Shown one piece after another: positions 25,134 through 37,015 of a stretch of 64,000 nt of DNA. The stretch is taken from contig NC_134970.1 of assembly GCF_965638725.1 (NCBI RefSeq), positions 6,492,001-6,556,000 on the forward strand, given 5' to 3'. The translations under genes were made by a program, and so were the position numbers. Each line of letters begins with the position of its first letter. The first letter of the stretch is position 1. The stretch is from Aptenodytes patagonicus. Its lineage: Eukaryota > Chordata > Aves > Sphenisciformes > Spheniscidae. Below the pieces are notes generated by a model. The model made no database searches. It saw only the letters and a program-made list of their open reading frames with translations, and was not told the origin of the DNA.

Positions 25134-25268
25134 GTTTACAAACAGGACAGCTGAGGAGAGAGGCCTTGTCCAAGTTCACCCAAGCCTCTTGCAGTGCTAA
25201 GACTAGAAGAGAGAGTTGCTACACCCCAGGGCAGTGCTCTAGCCACTGGTCCACACTGCTTCCCTCTG
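25134..25268 (-). repeat. MIR/CORE-SINE relic, reverse orientation
   Basis: The + strand reads TTTACAAACAGGACAGCTGAG, then GGCCTTGTCCAAGTTCACCCA, then GCAGTGCTCTAGCCACTGG and CCACACTGCTTCC. This is the order of the reverse complement of a MIR-type SINE: the TTTACAxAxGxxAxCTGAG core, the CCAAGGTCACxCA box and the CACTxGxCCACxCTGC 5' end. Age and heavy divergence fit an ancient amniote insertion. Confidence 0.6.
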
Positions 25269-28200
25269 CTTGAGTTCAATGTGCTTTCCCAAGTTAAGAA
25301 CAGAGGCCTGGTCAGAGGCAAAAGGGAATTCTCTGTGGCCAGAAGTATTTTTCAAGAGCCGATGCTCTGTCCTGGAGCCTGGGAGCCTGCGTGGTGATGC
25401 AGCCCTGCTGTGAACCACGCAGGAGCTTGAGAAGTAGCCTCATCTGCTGGAGCTGCCACATAAGGGGATAGGGAAATGCACTCTTATGGAGTTGGGGCAG
25501 AGAGACCTTGCAGTCTGTTTTTTCATCTTCTAAGACACCAGTGTAGAGCACTGTCTACAGAGGCGGCACTTACAGCACGTTTGCGTGTATAGATGTCTGT
25601 GAAGCATCAGTGACACGCTTCCTGCTATCCTCCCACTAATGTATGTGTGATGTGGGGGAAGAGGGGAAGGAATAAAATCAGGCTGGGTGTGATAGATCAT
25701 GTTTGTGAGACTGAGCAGCTGCAGCCTCTGGAGACAGTCCTCTGCTGTTTGATTGCTTTGCACTCATCTCTGCCCTGCATGGGCTTCCCTGTAAGTCTCC
25801 TCCTGACTTGGCAGAGAAACACTGAAGTTGGCACTCTTTTCTCTTACACCTGGTTCAGCCAAAAATAAGTTTCTCCAAGATTTTTGATGGAATGGCATGA
25901 AACACTGGAACATTTAGGCCTAAGTGTATTATTGGCATCAGGCCTGCTGTGGCTCGGTTTTACCTTCTAAGGTCATGCTCCTGCTGGACTGCAGTTATCC
26001 CAGCCCACCTCACGCTGTGTTCTACTCCTGTAAGCTTCATCAGCTAACAGCTATTGAGCTGGGCTGATAGTCAGGGATCCCTCCTTCAGGTTCAGAGTGG
26101 GGGAAAATACTGCACGTGAGACGAAGGAAGCCTTTCCTGCTGGAGGTCACTGCTTTGGGGGCAGTTTAAAGCCAAGTCCCCATGGTTTGGAAGTGTTGCT
26201 TGGTGCTGTTTTGGGAGCAGCAGTATTGGACCAGGTGTCTCAGCCCTCTTCCAACTTAGATAGTTGGGGTTTTGTTTCCCTAAAAATTCCCAAGTCTCAA
26301 CTGAATACGGGATTTGTCGTCTTCTGACCTGCCATGCTGAGCCACTGCTAAACACCTGCTCTGTTTTGGAAAGGGTGAAGTGATTTCTGTGGAGAGCCCT
26401 GGGCAGGATGAATTGCCAGTGTGTGAAAGGGCTGGTGGGACTGGGAGGGGGCTGTGGTTATAGGATCCCACCTGTATTTGGCTCCCTTGGAGCAGGGTGC
26501 TCTCCAGAAATGTTAGTAGCAACTTGGAGAAATGATTCAGTTGCATTTGGAGGAGGTAATTTTCAGTGTAAGTAAAGTGTATGCTCAGTTTCTATCGAAA
26601 AGAAGAGAATGCAAAAATATTAATAAGTGGGCAAGTTCCCTCAGTACAACCCAAGCGCTGTGCCTTCTCAGCTGTGCCATCAGCTTTTAATTTGGGAGTC
26701 CCCAGATGGGTCATCCCTATGTATCCATCAATGCGGATGGGAGTTTTGCCTCTCGCTTCAGGGCTGAGCCTTAAGGAGGAGAACAACAGAGGCTCCACCT
26801 ACAGTAGCTTGTCATCTTCTGTGTGGACCAGCACTAGAGAGGGCTGTCCCCTTGAAAAAGGGACAGGGAGTGATCATAAGCCTTTTATTTCTATATTACT
26901 TGGAGGAATTAAAACATAAGCCAGAAAAGCAAGCACTGACATGCACGTGGGAAGCTCCTGAAGTCTCCCCATATTACACTGATCACTTTAATACAAGTGC
27001 ATAAGGACACCTGTATGGCGTCACATCAGAGCATCCAGCCAAATAGCCTGCTTCTCTCTTTGTGTGATAGCGATGCATAGGGCAGGGTACAAGAGCCGTG
27101 CTAGTGTACAAGGATTGACTCCCCAGTTTGCCTCACAGGACCATCTGTCTGTGTCTTAGGAACTTCCTAAACCAAAGACCATGGGCTCATTTTAGTATTT
27201 AATAGCTGCTTGATGAACTTTCCTCAGAGAATAGGAGTGTAGGCCTTATCCACTGTTGTCTCTGCAGCTTTTGTTATCAGCTGTAGTGGAGTACATATAT
27301 TTATGATCAATTACAGTGACATATTACAGTCACATGATGTCATCGGCAGTCATGCCGGCTGTGCTGAAATTAACCCAAACTGTTGTATTTCCGGCTGGGC
27401 GACTCCTGTCCGTGAGGGATTGCCTGTGGTGTGGGATTTCCCTGCATGCGATCTTTTCGGGTCAGACTTGCTCCCCAGAAAGCAGTGACGCTTTTGTTAG
27501 AAAATATTCCATCCTGTCTAAATTAATCTTTTTGTTGCTAATCTTGGAGGTAATAAGATAGCGGGGTGGCAGGCAGTGCTCTCATCACACGTGTAGGTTG
27601 TATTAAAAATAGACTTTAAAAAATAATTTCTTGGGCCCTTTTAAAATGATCCTGGACCTTTGTCAAGAGGACTCCATGCTTTTCCTCGCCCAGCGTTCCT
27701 CTCTCCTTGGAATCCTGCTTCCCCTATGTCTTTCGGTTAGCCTTGCTTGCTGTCGTGGATATTATTTCTCATATTATATTTCACTTTCCCCCTCTCCATG
27801 TCCCACTGCAGCCACTGAACAGGACAATCCCTCGCCCCAGTCTCAGCAGGACGGGAGGGGATAATGTTGCTAACAGAAGACTGTATGAGGCAATTAACGG
27901 CTTCTACCAGCACGTAGACACTGATTGTAAAGCAGGTTATTCTGTACTTGTCAAAGAGCCATTCCCTACTTGTCAAAGAGCCTTCTGCTTGGAAGGGAAG
28001 ACAAAAGAGGGCCTCGGCATGGAAGCAGCTCCGCACTAATGCTGTGGTGGCTTTCTGCTTGGTCAGGATGTTTTCAAGACTCGGTTCCAAGTGGTATTTT
28101 TTGACAGGAGCAGCCTGTGCAAATGTGACACACCACCACTGAATGCTCCCACGTCACTGAGACCTGCGCTGGATTGTTCTGGGCTTCTGGCCCTGTGTAA

Positions 28201-29899
28201 CAAATGGTCCCATGAGCAGCAGGAGTGAGCCAAAAGTCGTGTTTCCCTCCATTGCTCTTTTGGGTCTCACTGACAATGGGGTGTGTAATACAGCGCAAGA
28301 TTCAGCCTCTGGCTGTAGGAGTAAAGAATGTCTGTGGAGGGAGGTACTTGCCCTTTCTATGGAAACATGGGTGATCTGCACTGCTGGGACTTGCAAACCA
28401 CTGAGAGCAGCCTTTGTGCAGAGAGAGGGGGATAGGGGCTGCTGTGCCAGAAGGTGTTTGGTGCAACACTGGAAGATACTGGTAGGTTACTGGAAGGTGC
28501 TGGTAGGTAGGTGGTGGTATCCTGCTTCAGAACGCACTGGCAGTGGTGGAAAGGCTGACACCAAGGTCAGTGAGCGCTGCACCAGGCATCCCAATCATCT
28601 CCTGAACCTCGCCATCAGCTCAGCATAGTCTGCTGCAGGGATGTGGGGTCTCTGTTGGAGCCTTGCTGCAGGCGTTGGACCAGTGGGGACCTGTGCTCCT
28701 GAGGTGGCAGGAGAGCTGGAGAAACACCCAGAGCCAGTCTGCTCTGGAGGGAGCTCTGGACTGATAAGTGATCCGCCAGACTGCCCCAGACTTGCAGGGT
28801 CAGGCCTCTACTGCCTAGTGCTGTGTTGTTTACTTACTACCAACTCTCTCCAAAGGTATGCCCTAGTCTAACAGATACCTAGTGGGTGGCAGTGTACATC
28901 CTCTGTTCCTCTCCCAGTTGGCCCTATTTATAGATTTCAAATGTTGGCAGCTAGGAGAAGTGAGACATCTGAAGTATGAGGGACTGTCACCGAGAAGGCA
29001 GGGATATTTATCTGAGTTGATGAAACTTCTTGTCATTGCACAGTATTAGGAACTCTGCACATGTGTTGTGGATCATCATTTCCAGGGCATTGGTGGGCTT
29101 GTTATTCAGGGCAGAGCAAACAAAACATTGTTAGAGTGGGAAGAGGGATTTCTACCTGAATAAATTATACCCAGTTATCATCACCTGGATGGCAGTCACA
29201 CGCCAGGAAACTTCTCCTGAGGGCTAAGATAACATCTCTCCTTTTATTTTTCAACAGTTTGATCTCCCAGAGTCATATCGTTTGTCTTTTCTATGCACAT
29301 AGTGCAAGCTGAGGGAAAGCCCACTCAGCCGCATGTCAGATAGGCTGAAATCTCTTCCTGGTGATTTAAAGACAGTGAAGAGTGTCTCCATTATTGCCTT
29401 CATTACTTCTTTTGTCTTATCTACAGAAAGCTACTGCTGGTGACATGCAGTTGCTCAGCAGGAACCTTTACTGCTTGCTGTTCAGTGTTTGGTTCCTCCA
29501 AACTCTTGGAGGAGGGCCCTCGGTGTGCTGTGAGACCTCCTTAGATCTCTATAGGTCTTCTACCTCAAGTGCAACAGAAATAGGGAAAATTCTCCTGAAA
29601 ACTGATCTTGCTGCGATGGGCAGATTTCACAGTCCCTTCCCACTCTTGATGACTCTTTCCTTGTTGGGGAATACTCATGACTGGTAATACAGGGATGGCA
29701 GATAGTTCATAGGAGTGGTGGCCAGGTCTGCTGGGTGTCCCAGTGGCAGGGGTTACCATTGTGTTCACAATAACCAGCTCGTACTGGTGCAGAGAGCTGC
29801 GATCCTGTAAAACCACCGCTGTTTTTTCTGCTTGCTCCTGTGACAGAGCTCTAGCCTGCCAAAAATACCTTAGCAGGTACAGCTCTAGAAAAGTTCAGG

Positions 29900-29962
29900 C
29901 TTGGACTAGAGACTTCCAAAGTCCCTTCCCTTCTGTAATTCTGTGTTTTATGACACAGACAT
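29900..29962 (+). repeat. CR1 LINE 3' end fragment
   Basis: GGCTTGGACTAGAGACTTCC, then AAGTCCCTTCCC, then TTCTGTAATTCTGTG tracks the last 60 bases of avian CR1 3' UTRs (TTGGACTAGATGA..., GGTCCCTTCCAAC, ATTCTATGATT). Only the terminal piece is present, in + orientation. Confidence 0.6.
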
Positions 29963-32900
29963 GATTTGAGGGATTGCACAGGGACCAGTGACCAGCGTAA
30001 CATCACTCTGTAGATGTCTTTTCCAGAAGGGATTTATTTAAAACCCAAGGCAGCTAATACTTAAGTGTCTCTGCAGACTCATCTCCTCTTTGCCCAAAAG
30101 CAATCTCATACCACTCACGCCAGACAGTGGTAAGGCAGACATGCACACCTTGAACACTCGCAGCCCAGGCAACCCGCAGCCCAAGTGGCCCCAAACAGTG
30201 CTACCACCATCACTATCCATCACAGCTGCCGACGACAGCCCAGCTACTTCTGCTGGCTGAAGGTGTTCTCTTGCTCCCCAAGAACCAGGAGGCTTCTACC
30301 ACAATTTAGAGAGCCAGGGCTGGAGCAACAAAGCAGCTGGACAAGAAAGGGACTTCATTTCATTGCTTTTTCTTCTCCTTTGACAAATATTTTGGTGCAG
30401 ACGCTGAGTACCTTTTAATTCACATTAATTTGCCTATGTGTGCTATTTCTTCTAAAGTCAGTCCCTTTTTGGGAGTCCTTAGGTCTCTCCACAGGGCTGA
30501 AGAGCGAGATTCTGTGTGTGTACAGTCCTGTTCTGGAGCAGAGAAATGAATTTATTCACCCTCCTCAAAGGGCTGGTGAAATACCTTGGTGATGGTCACT
30601 CATCTGAACATGACCAGGAGCTGGAAGGAGCCAGCTGGCAGGACGTTAATGGCAGCACTAGTCTGTACTCTGAAGAGGCCAGAGAAACATGGCACCAGAT
30701 CAAACCAGGGATCCATGTCCTCCAGGATCTCGTCTCTCCCAGTACCCAGAGTTGTGGCCATCGTTTTGCATGCTCCTGGAGGAGAGGCTGCCCTGACCTC
30801 CAAGCTCTTCTGTTCTCTTGGGCCGGTCCTGCAGGGCAGTAGTCCCCACCCACCCATTAGTCCCAGACCGTTGGAGGTCCTGTTCAGGTCACCCTCTGCG
30901 TGCCACCCAAACAGGCTGCCAAAAGCTGCAGTCGCAGGTATGAAGGTTGAGGGCAGTGCCAAGGAGCGCTGCAGCAGGGAAGGTGGGTTCGTGCTTCCCC
31001 TGAGACATTTTTTTCTGAGCTTGATAAAGCTGAAAGCTCAAATGGGCTCTTAGACCTGACTGGACAGTGGATGGCTGCAGTAGGAGCCATCTGCATAAAA
31101 GTTAATTGAGCCTATGCGATCCAGAGTGTTGAAGGGACAGTGTACACCTAGCGTTTTATCCTGAATTGCTCTCTTGCAGAGGAACATTTCACTTATCAGA
31201 AAATCAGACCCTCTTCTTCGTGTGCTAGCTTAGGCGCTGGCAGCTGAGCCTGCCAAGACAGCAGGTGTAGAGACAGTGGTTAGTGCTTCAGCCAGGCTCG
31301 GCTTTCCTTGTCCAAATGTGAGGCCCTAACAGTGGTGATGGGCAGACAGAGGAAAAGGACCCTGAGGAAGCAGAGGGGAGAGCGTGTGTGTGCCCCTTCT
31401 CTGCAGTCTTCTCCCACTGCAAAGGTGTTTATCCTAATGACAAGTGCTGTGGTCCTTTCATAACTGCTGCATTAGCAGAGGATCAAGTAGCACTTAATAG
31501 GAACACTCTCCCTCATGAAGTGTGATTGAAAAGGTCACCGAGGTGGAGGGGAAAATATTTGCAGCAGGCTGACATAAGCCTTGGCTCCTGATTGACAACA
31601 GGTGTATATTTTATGGGCTGCCCTCCCTGTCCAGCATTTTGCTGCCCTCCCCTCCTTCCATGTATTGGCTCAATGTTTTGTAGCGGCGCCACGGGGCATC
31701 TGCTGAGCTCAGTGGGTGGCAGACTCGGGGAATACAGCCTGGCCGCAGAATTCAGGGAAAAGGTGATTTGAGGCCAAGTGCTGGCTTCTGAATTCGCAAA
31801 AGCAAGGGAGTCAGGCGAGGTGTAAACAGAGCTTTCTTGTGAAACTGCTCCAAGCTGAATTGGTAGGTTGATCGTGGCTGGGCTCTTCACTTTAATGGCA
31901 AAATAAATAGCTTTATTCCTCAAGACTACTGGTTTTTCTGGGTTTTGTCTCTCCCTTCTGCTGGCCCTACAGTGGGTTTGCTGAAATGAGATTGCTGGGT
32001 CTCAGCCAACCTACATTTTGAACACCCCCAGTTTGTCCAAGCCAGCTGAAATCTTACTACTGCCCCAGCAAGCCTGTCCCTGAAGTTACGGACACATATT
32101 GATTGCTTTGCATGTCTTCTCACCCTACTCTCTTGCTGCTTTTGGTGTCCCATCTGTCTTACATGGTTTCATTTGGGAGAATGCAGAGTAGTCAATCCAG
32201 GCCAAGTTGCTGATGACAAGCTAATTAAAGATCTAGCAAGAAAGGAGGAGCCCAATGAGGGAGAATTGGGAGGAAGGGCAGTTTGCCAGGACTGTGCTGT
32301 GACACTCTCGCTTAGTGGGGCTAATTGAGTGTTGTAATTGATGGTTCAAGGGAGCTATACACCACACAGGCTGTAGGACGGAGTAACAGAGACCTCTTTT
32401 GATGGTGTGTTCTGAAAGGCTGTGATGGGATCACAACTTCCCAGGTCTAGTTCTTCCTCTATGGTGCCAAGTAAATAGCTTTAACATGGAGTTGTGCTGT
32501 CTTACACTGTTGTAATAGGTGATCTGGAAAGTATGCTATGGCTGTGTCAGTGGAGACAAAAAGCCCAGAGCAGGAATGACATCTTCTTGGGACTACTAGT
32601 GGTCATGCTGAAGGTCATGTGCTACCCAGCAGCCCTGATCACGAGCCAGTTCACCTTCCTGCAGTGCACAGAGAACAACGGTCAGCATGAAAGGGAGGTG
32701 GATTCTGGTACTGGCTGGAGTAGATGCTCTGCTGGGTCATTTCATTAGGAACATGTGTGCTGGGAACTCGCAGGGTAACGTGGGGTTGGCACAGCCCATA
32801 CTCGCAGGGAGTCAGTGGCAAACGGCCAAGTTCAGCAGCATGCTGGCAATGAGGTTGCTGACAGGGCTGCATAGCAGGACACGGGTCTCAGTGCCCCACC

Positions 32901-35900
32901 CTGTGTCTGCTTCTCCCACTTCATCCAAATCAGTCAAAGCAGGGCACTTCTTCACCTCTGGGGGACGCTGGAGCGTGAGGAAAAGCTGATTTATGAGTAT
33001 GAAGAGACTTTTATTTGGCCTCCGGATGCTCTCTGTAGCTCTGAAAGGGACTGTGGATTGGAGAAGGAGAAGGGTCATGTCAGGTCTTGTGAGTTTTGTC
33101 CTAAAGTCTGGAGAAAGATTTTTCCAGTAGTTGCTTCAGAAATGCTCTTTTCTCATGTTAAACAAATCATGCAATAGCTCTGTTTCCCACCTCCTCGGGA
33201 AACAGTCTGGGGACTCATGGTCCAGCAAAATGGTCTTAACCAAAAGGCATGGTACAAGTGCTGTTGTTGTTGTAGCAGTTGTGTCCGGCACAGGCCTCTG
33301 CCAGGGAGATCTATTTGCAGAGAAAGCTCCTGCCCTTGAAGCCAAGTGCCCAGGGGTATCAATAGGTGCATACAGCCACATTCACGCTGTCCTCCCTGCA
33401 ACTGCAACCTCTCCTCACAGCTTCTAAAATTCCTCTCACCAGGGGGGTTATTTCCTTATTATTGACACCTGCTTGGACAGGCAGATGCGCTGACCACTTA
33501 CAGAGCCGCTAGGACTGAAAGCTTTTATGCATAACTATATCAAAAGGTGTTAAAACTGGCCGTGTGTAATTTATAGTCTGCAGCAGGGGACTCAGCCCAC
33601 TAGACACAGCATGCTGGAGCATTAGCTCTGCTGTCAGCTTAATTGTCATCTGGATGCCGAAGGAGGTGGAGTGGATACTCTTTGGGTCACAGCTTTCCGC
33701 ATTCTTGATCGCAAGTCAGCAGAATCATGAACCCTAAGACAGCTGTTGTGATTCTTAGGCCCTGAAGCACTCAGCAGGTCCCAATAAAATGCTCTCACGC
33801 AGACGTGTACACAAATACATATACACACATGTACGTACCAAATGATGGAAGAATCATCACTATGACTGTCAGAGGAGAAGACAGACACAAAAGTGGTATT
33901 TCTGTCTGGATAAAATACCAATCTGTGATTTCTACCTAAAGGATGTGGAGGTCTTGCTAGCAGGTAAGCATTGGGACCTCCTATTCTAAGGGCTTCACTG
34001 GCAGGGATGTTGGTAGTGCTCAAAGCTTGTGTAATGCCGCCTTGTTAGTTCAAATGAGTGCACTGTCTTACTTAAAGCTTTCTTCATTGCCCTACTGTTG
34101 TCCCAATATATGGGTGCCCTATCATGCAGTACACAAAGTTCACTATAGTTTGGCTATTGAAAGAGAATGCCCAAGGGTAGGGACAACAAATTGCTGAAAT
34201 AACTGTACAGCCAGTCACTCCCAACTGGCATTTACTGCAGCCAAGAGTTTCTGAGTTCAGTATCTCCTGGCCATTTGTCCTCCTAGACTTCATTCCTGAC
34301 CTTAGAAAAGACATCTGAATTTGAGTAGCAGAAAGCTGTGTCACAGAGTTCCCATTATAAAATAAATAAAACTATGTTAACTCTGTCAGATGCTCTGCCC
34401 TATTATTCCAACTAGGAGGCTGTGTTAGCCAGATCTGATGGTTAAAAATCTCCTGATATTCCTCTTTATGGTCAGTTATTTCCATTTGTCCTTCTGTCAC
34501 CTTGTCCTCCCTTTTGGTATTTACCTTTGTCAGGTATTTAATAGTTTTTTCCCTCACCTCTGTTTTGTTGGGCTGAACAAACTAACCTTATTCACTCTTT
34601 TTTAATACAGCTTACCCTCCACTACCTTGAGCAGCCCATGATGCCATCTTCATACATCTTCCTACCTGAGCAAATCATTCTTGAATATGGACAAACAGCA
34701 GTGTTCCCCGTATTCTGGTGGAGGCCTCAAAAGTTGAGGTCAAAAGCTGGCACTGATATTTTCCTAACAGCAATACTTTATCAGCTTGTGCTGGACTTGC
34801 ACTTGGAGTTTTCCATCCACTGTTCTTATGGTAATTTCCATTTCTGTATACTCTGTTCTCAAGTCAACTTTGTCGTCATCACTATCACCATCATTATTAT
34901 TTAAAACTGAGGCTTCACACATTCTCACCCTCTCACCACTGCAGAGTGAACCCATTTCATCTTTTTTTTTGTCTAGATTTTTTCACTGTTTGTTTGAAAG
35001 AATTTGTACAATCCTACCTAGGCTGATATTTGTCAATTCTTACTTGATCAAGCACATATTGATGTTGAAAACATCAGGTTGGAAAAGGCATAAAACCTAG
35101 TGAAACATCCCTTCTCAAACTGATCAGGACAAAAAACCTGACAGAATCTGTAGGTGTGAAAAAGGTGTGAAAGAAGTACACTGGGAAATTCAGGTCATAG
35201 CAGACACCCCCCACCCCCATTTTGTTTACAGCTGTGTTCAGTGTGGAGGTCCCTACACTTGGGTCTCTCATTTGGGAGCATCTCCACTGGAATCTGTCTC
35301 AGACTGAAGTTTCAGAAAGTTATGGAACATATAGATTAAATGAAACCAACAGATTTCAAGGACCAGATAGATGAAAATCTGCCCCAATGTGGGGATGAAA
35401 TAGCTGAACTACTGTCTTACACTTAAAATTGACTTTGTACCGTGACAAAGACTTGAGGATTAGAGTCAGGGCCCTGAGTGTAGTAATAGGCCATAATGGC
35501 CCTGGCAGGAGTGACATTTTCATACCACCTCTGCAAGGTCAAAGGAACCTGATCACTCAAGTTCTCTTCGTCACTGAAGGCAGATGAAAGCAACTTGTAT
35601 CCTCTCTGAGCATGCACAAATTTACTCCTTTAATAAGCTGGACTTCCCAGTTATTAATAATAACTGATATCAGCATGTCAGCAATTATTCACAGCGCCTT
35701 AATGACAGACTTCATAGCAAGCAAAACCATTAGAAGAGAAATGTTGCCAGGAATCCTAAATCCCTGACTCAGGCATGCTGAGGTTTGGAAGCTTCCACCC
35801 CAACCTGCCTTATGGGAGATAGTTTGTCAAGATGGTTTTTGACTCTCAGATGTTCTCATTTCTGCAGTGCTTGCCCTTCTTTCTTCATGGTCACGCCTTT

Positions 35901-35969
35901 GCTGATATGCACTGTCACTCCACCTTCATCTTGATCTCTGTTGTATTCATGATTGCTACCTCCTTTTAT

Positions 35970-35974
35970 CCCTT
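35970..35974 (+). repeat. Target site duplication, left copy
   Basis: CCCTT immediately before the LTR, identical to the copy at 36575-36579. A 5-bp duplication is typical of ERVL-type and several other vertebrate retroviral integrations. Confidence 0.8.
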
Positions 35975-36574
35975 TGAGCTGGTTTTGGCTGGGGTAGTGT
36001 TTATTTTCTTCATAGTAGCTGGTATGGGGCTCTGTTTTGGATTTGTGCTGGAAACAGTGTTGATAACACAGGGATGTTTTAGTTACTGCTGAGCAGTGCT
36101 GACACAGAGTCAAGGCCTTTTCTGCTTCTCACCCCACCCCACCCCACCAGCGAGCAGGCTGGGGGTGCACAAGAAGTTGGGAGGGGACACAGCCGGGACA
36201 GCTGACCCCAACTGACCAAAGGGATATTCCATACCCTAAGACATCATGCTCAGCACATAAAGCTGGGGGAAGAAGAAGGAAGGGGGGGATGTTCGGAGTG
36301 ATGGCGTTTGTCTTCCCAAGTCACCGTTACGCGTGATGGAGCCCTGCTTTCCTGGAGATGGCTGAACACCTGCCTGCCCATGGGAAGCAGTGAATGAATT
36401 CCTTGTTTTGCTTTGCTTGCATGCGCGGCTTTTACTTCACCTATTAAACTGCCTTTATCTCAACCCACGAGTTTTCTCACTTTTACTCTTCTGATTCTCT
36501 CCCCCATCCCACCGGGGGGGAGTGAGCGAGTGGCTGTGTGGGGCTTAGTTGCTGTCTGGGGTTAAACCACAACA
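35975..36574 (+). mobile_element. Solo LTR of an avian endogenous retrovirus (ERVL-like)
   Basis: Exactly 600 bases beginning TG and ending CA, flanked by identical CCCTT repeats. It contains a TATA-like CATAAAG near 36255-36261 and ATTAAA at 36443-36448 as poly(A) signal, so its transcriptional sense is +. Stretches such as TAGTAGCTGGTATGGGGCT-like and GGGGTTAAACCACAACA recall an LTR that is very common in bird genomes. No primer-binding site, coding region or second LTR is present, so recombination between LTRs has removed the interior. The ERVL class is inferred from the 5-bp duplication and remembered similarity. Confidence 0.85.
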
Positions 36575-36579
36575 CCCTT
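36575..36579 (+). repeat. Target site duplication, right copy
   Basis: CCCTT immediately after the LTR terminal CA, matching 35970-35974 without mismatch. Confidence 0.8.
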
Positions 36580-36879
36580 TATCCATTTCGACATTTTTTG
36601 GCAAAGCAAGTTCCTTCAGTTTTGCCCTAGTACTTGTACACAGAAACTTCATTTGACCATCTCATGTTTACTGATTAAAATTAGCACAATCATTCTACTT
36701 GCTGTAATTACTATTTTGACAAATTTCATTAACTTCAGTTTTATTTTTCCTTCTTCTCCATCCTTTTGCCCACTGATGCCTTTGTCCTTCGCTTTGTCCT
36801 TTTTTTTGCTAGACTTTCCATATTCTGAGTCAAACCTTGTGCTCAAAGAATGACCGATTTTGAGAGTAGATTCCTCTTC

Positions 36880-37015
36880 AAAACTAGATCAGGTTGATTA
36901 GGGACTTATCCAGTAAAATTTTTAATATCTCCAAGGATGGAGATATGATCTCTCTGGGCTGTTGTTCCAGTGTTTGACCACTCTCACAGGATTTTTTTTT
37001 TGCTAACATCTGATT
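36880..37015 (-). mobile_element. Older CR1 LINE, 3' part (left of nested insertion)
   Basis: AATATCTCCAAGGATGGAGAT, then TGTTCCAGTGTTTGACCACTCTCACAGG and GCTAACATCTGATT, is the reverse complement of the CR1 3' region just after the reverse-transcriptase domain. It stops abruptly at the start of the younger CR1 and resumes at about 38979, so the two parts belong to one older copy. The extreme 3' end near 36880 is degraded and its position approximate. Confidence 0.65.

Larger units (their letters stand above)
21401..35969. other. AT-richer gene desert, left part
   Basis: About 14.5 kb with only short open frames that lack similarity to known families and splice context. It contains MIR-like SINE relics (24456-24515 and 25134-25268), a CR1 3' scrap (29905-29960), a short CA/TA-rich stretch near 33803-33840 and a duplicated 16-mer at 27945-27982. 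Enhancers for the flanking genes may lie here but cannot be recognised from sequence alone. Confidence 0.55.

Noticed and set aside
26090-26260. Possible CR1 3' fragment (TATTGGACCAGGTGTCTCA, then CCTCTTCCAACTT)
   Set aside because: Too diverged to call by eye; only two short words fit the CR1 end.
27945-27982. Two copies of TACTTGTCAAAGAGCC at 22-base spacing
   Set aside because: Only two units; simple local duplication without further context.
35832-36092. 86-codon hydrophobic frame resembling a membrane protein
   Set aside because: Its second half is LTR U3 sequence and its first half lacks any gene context.
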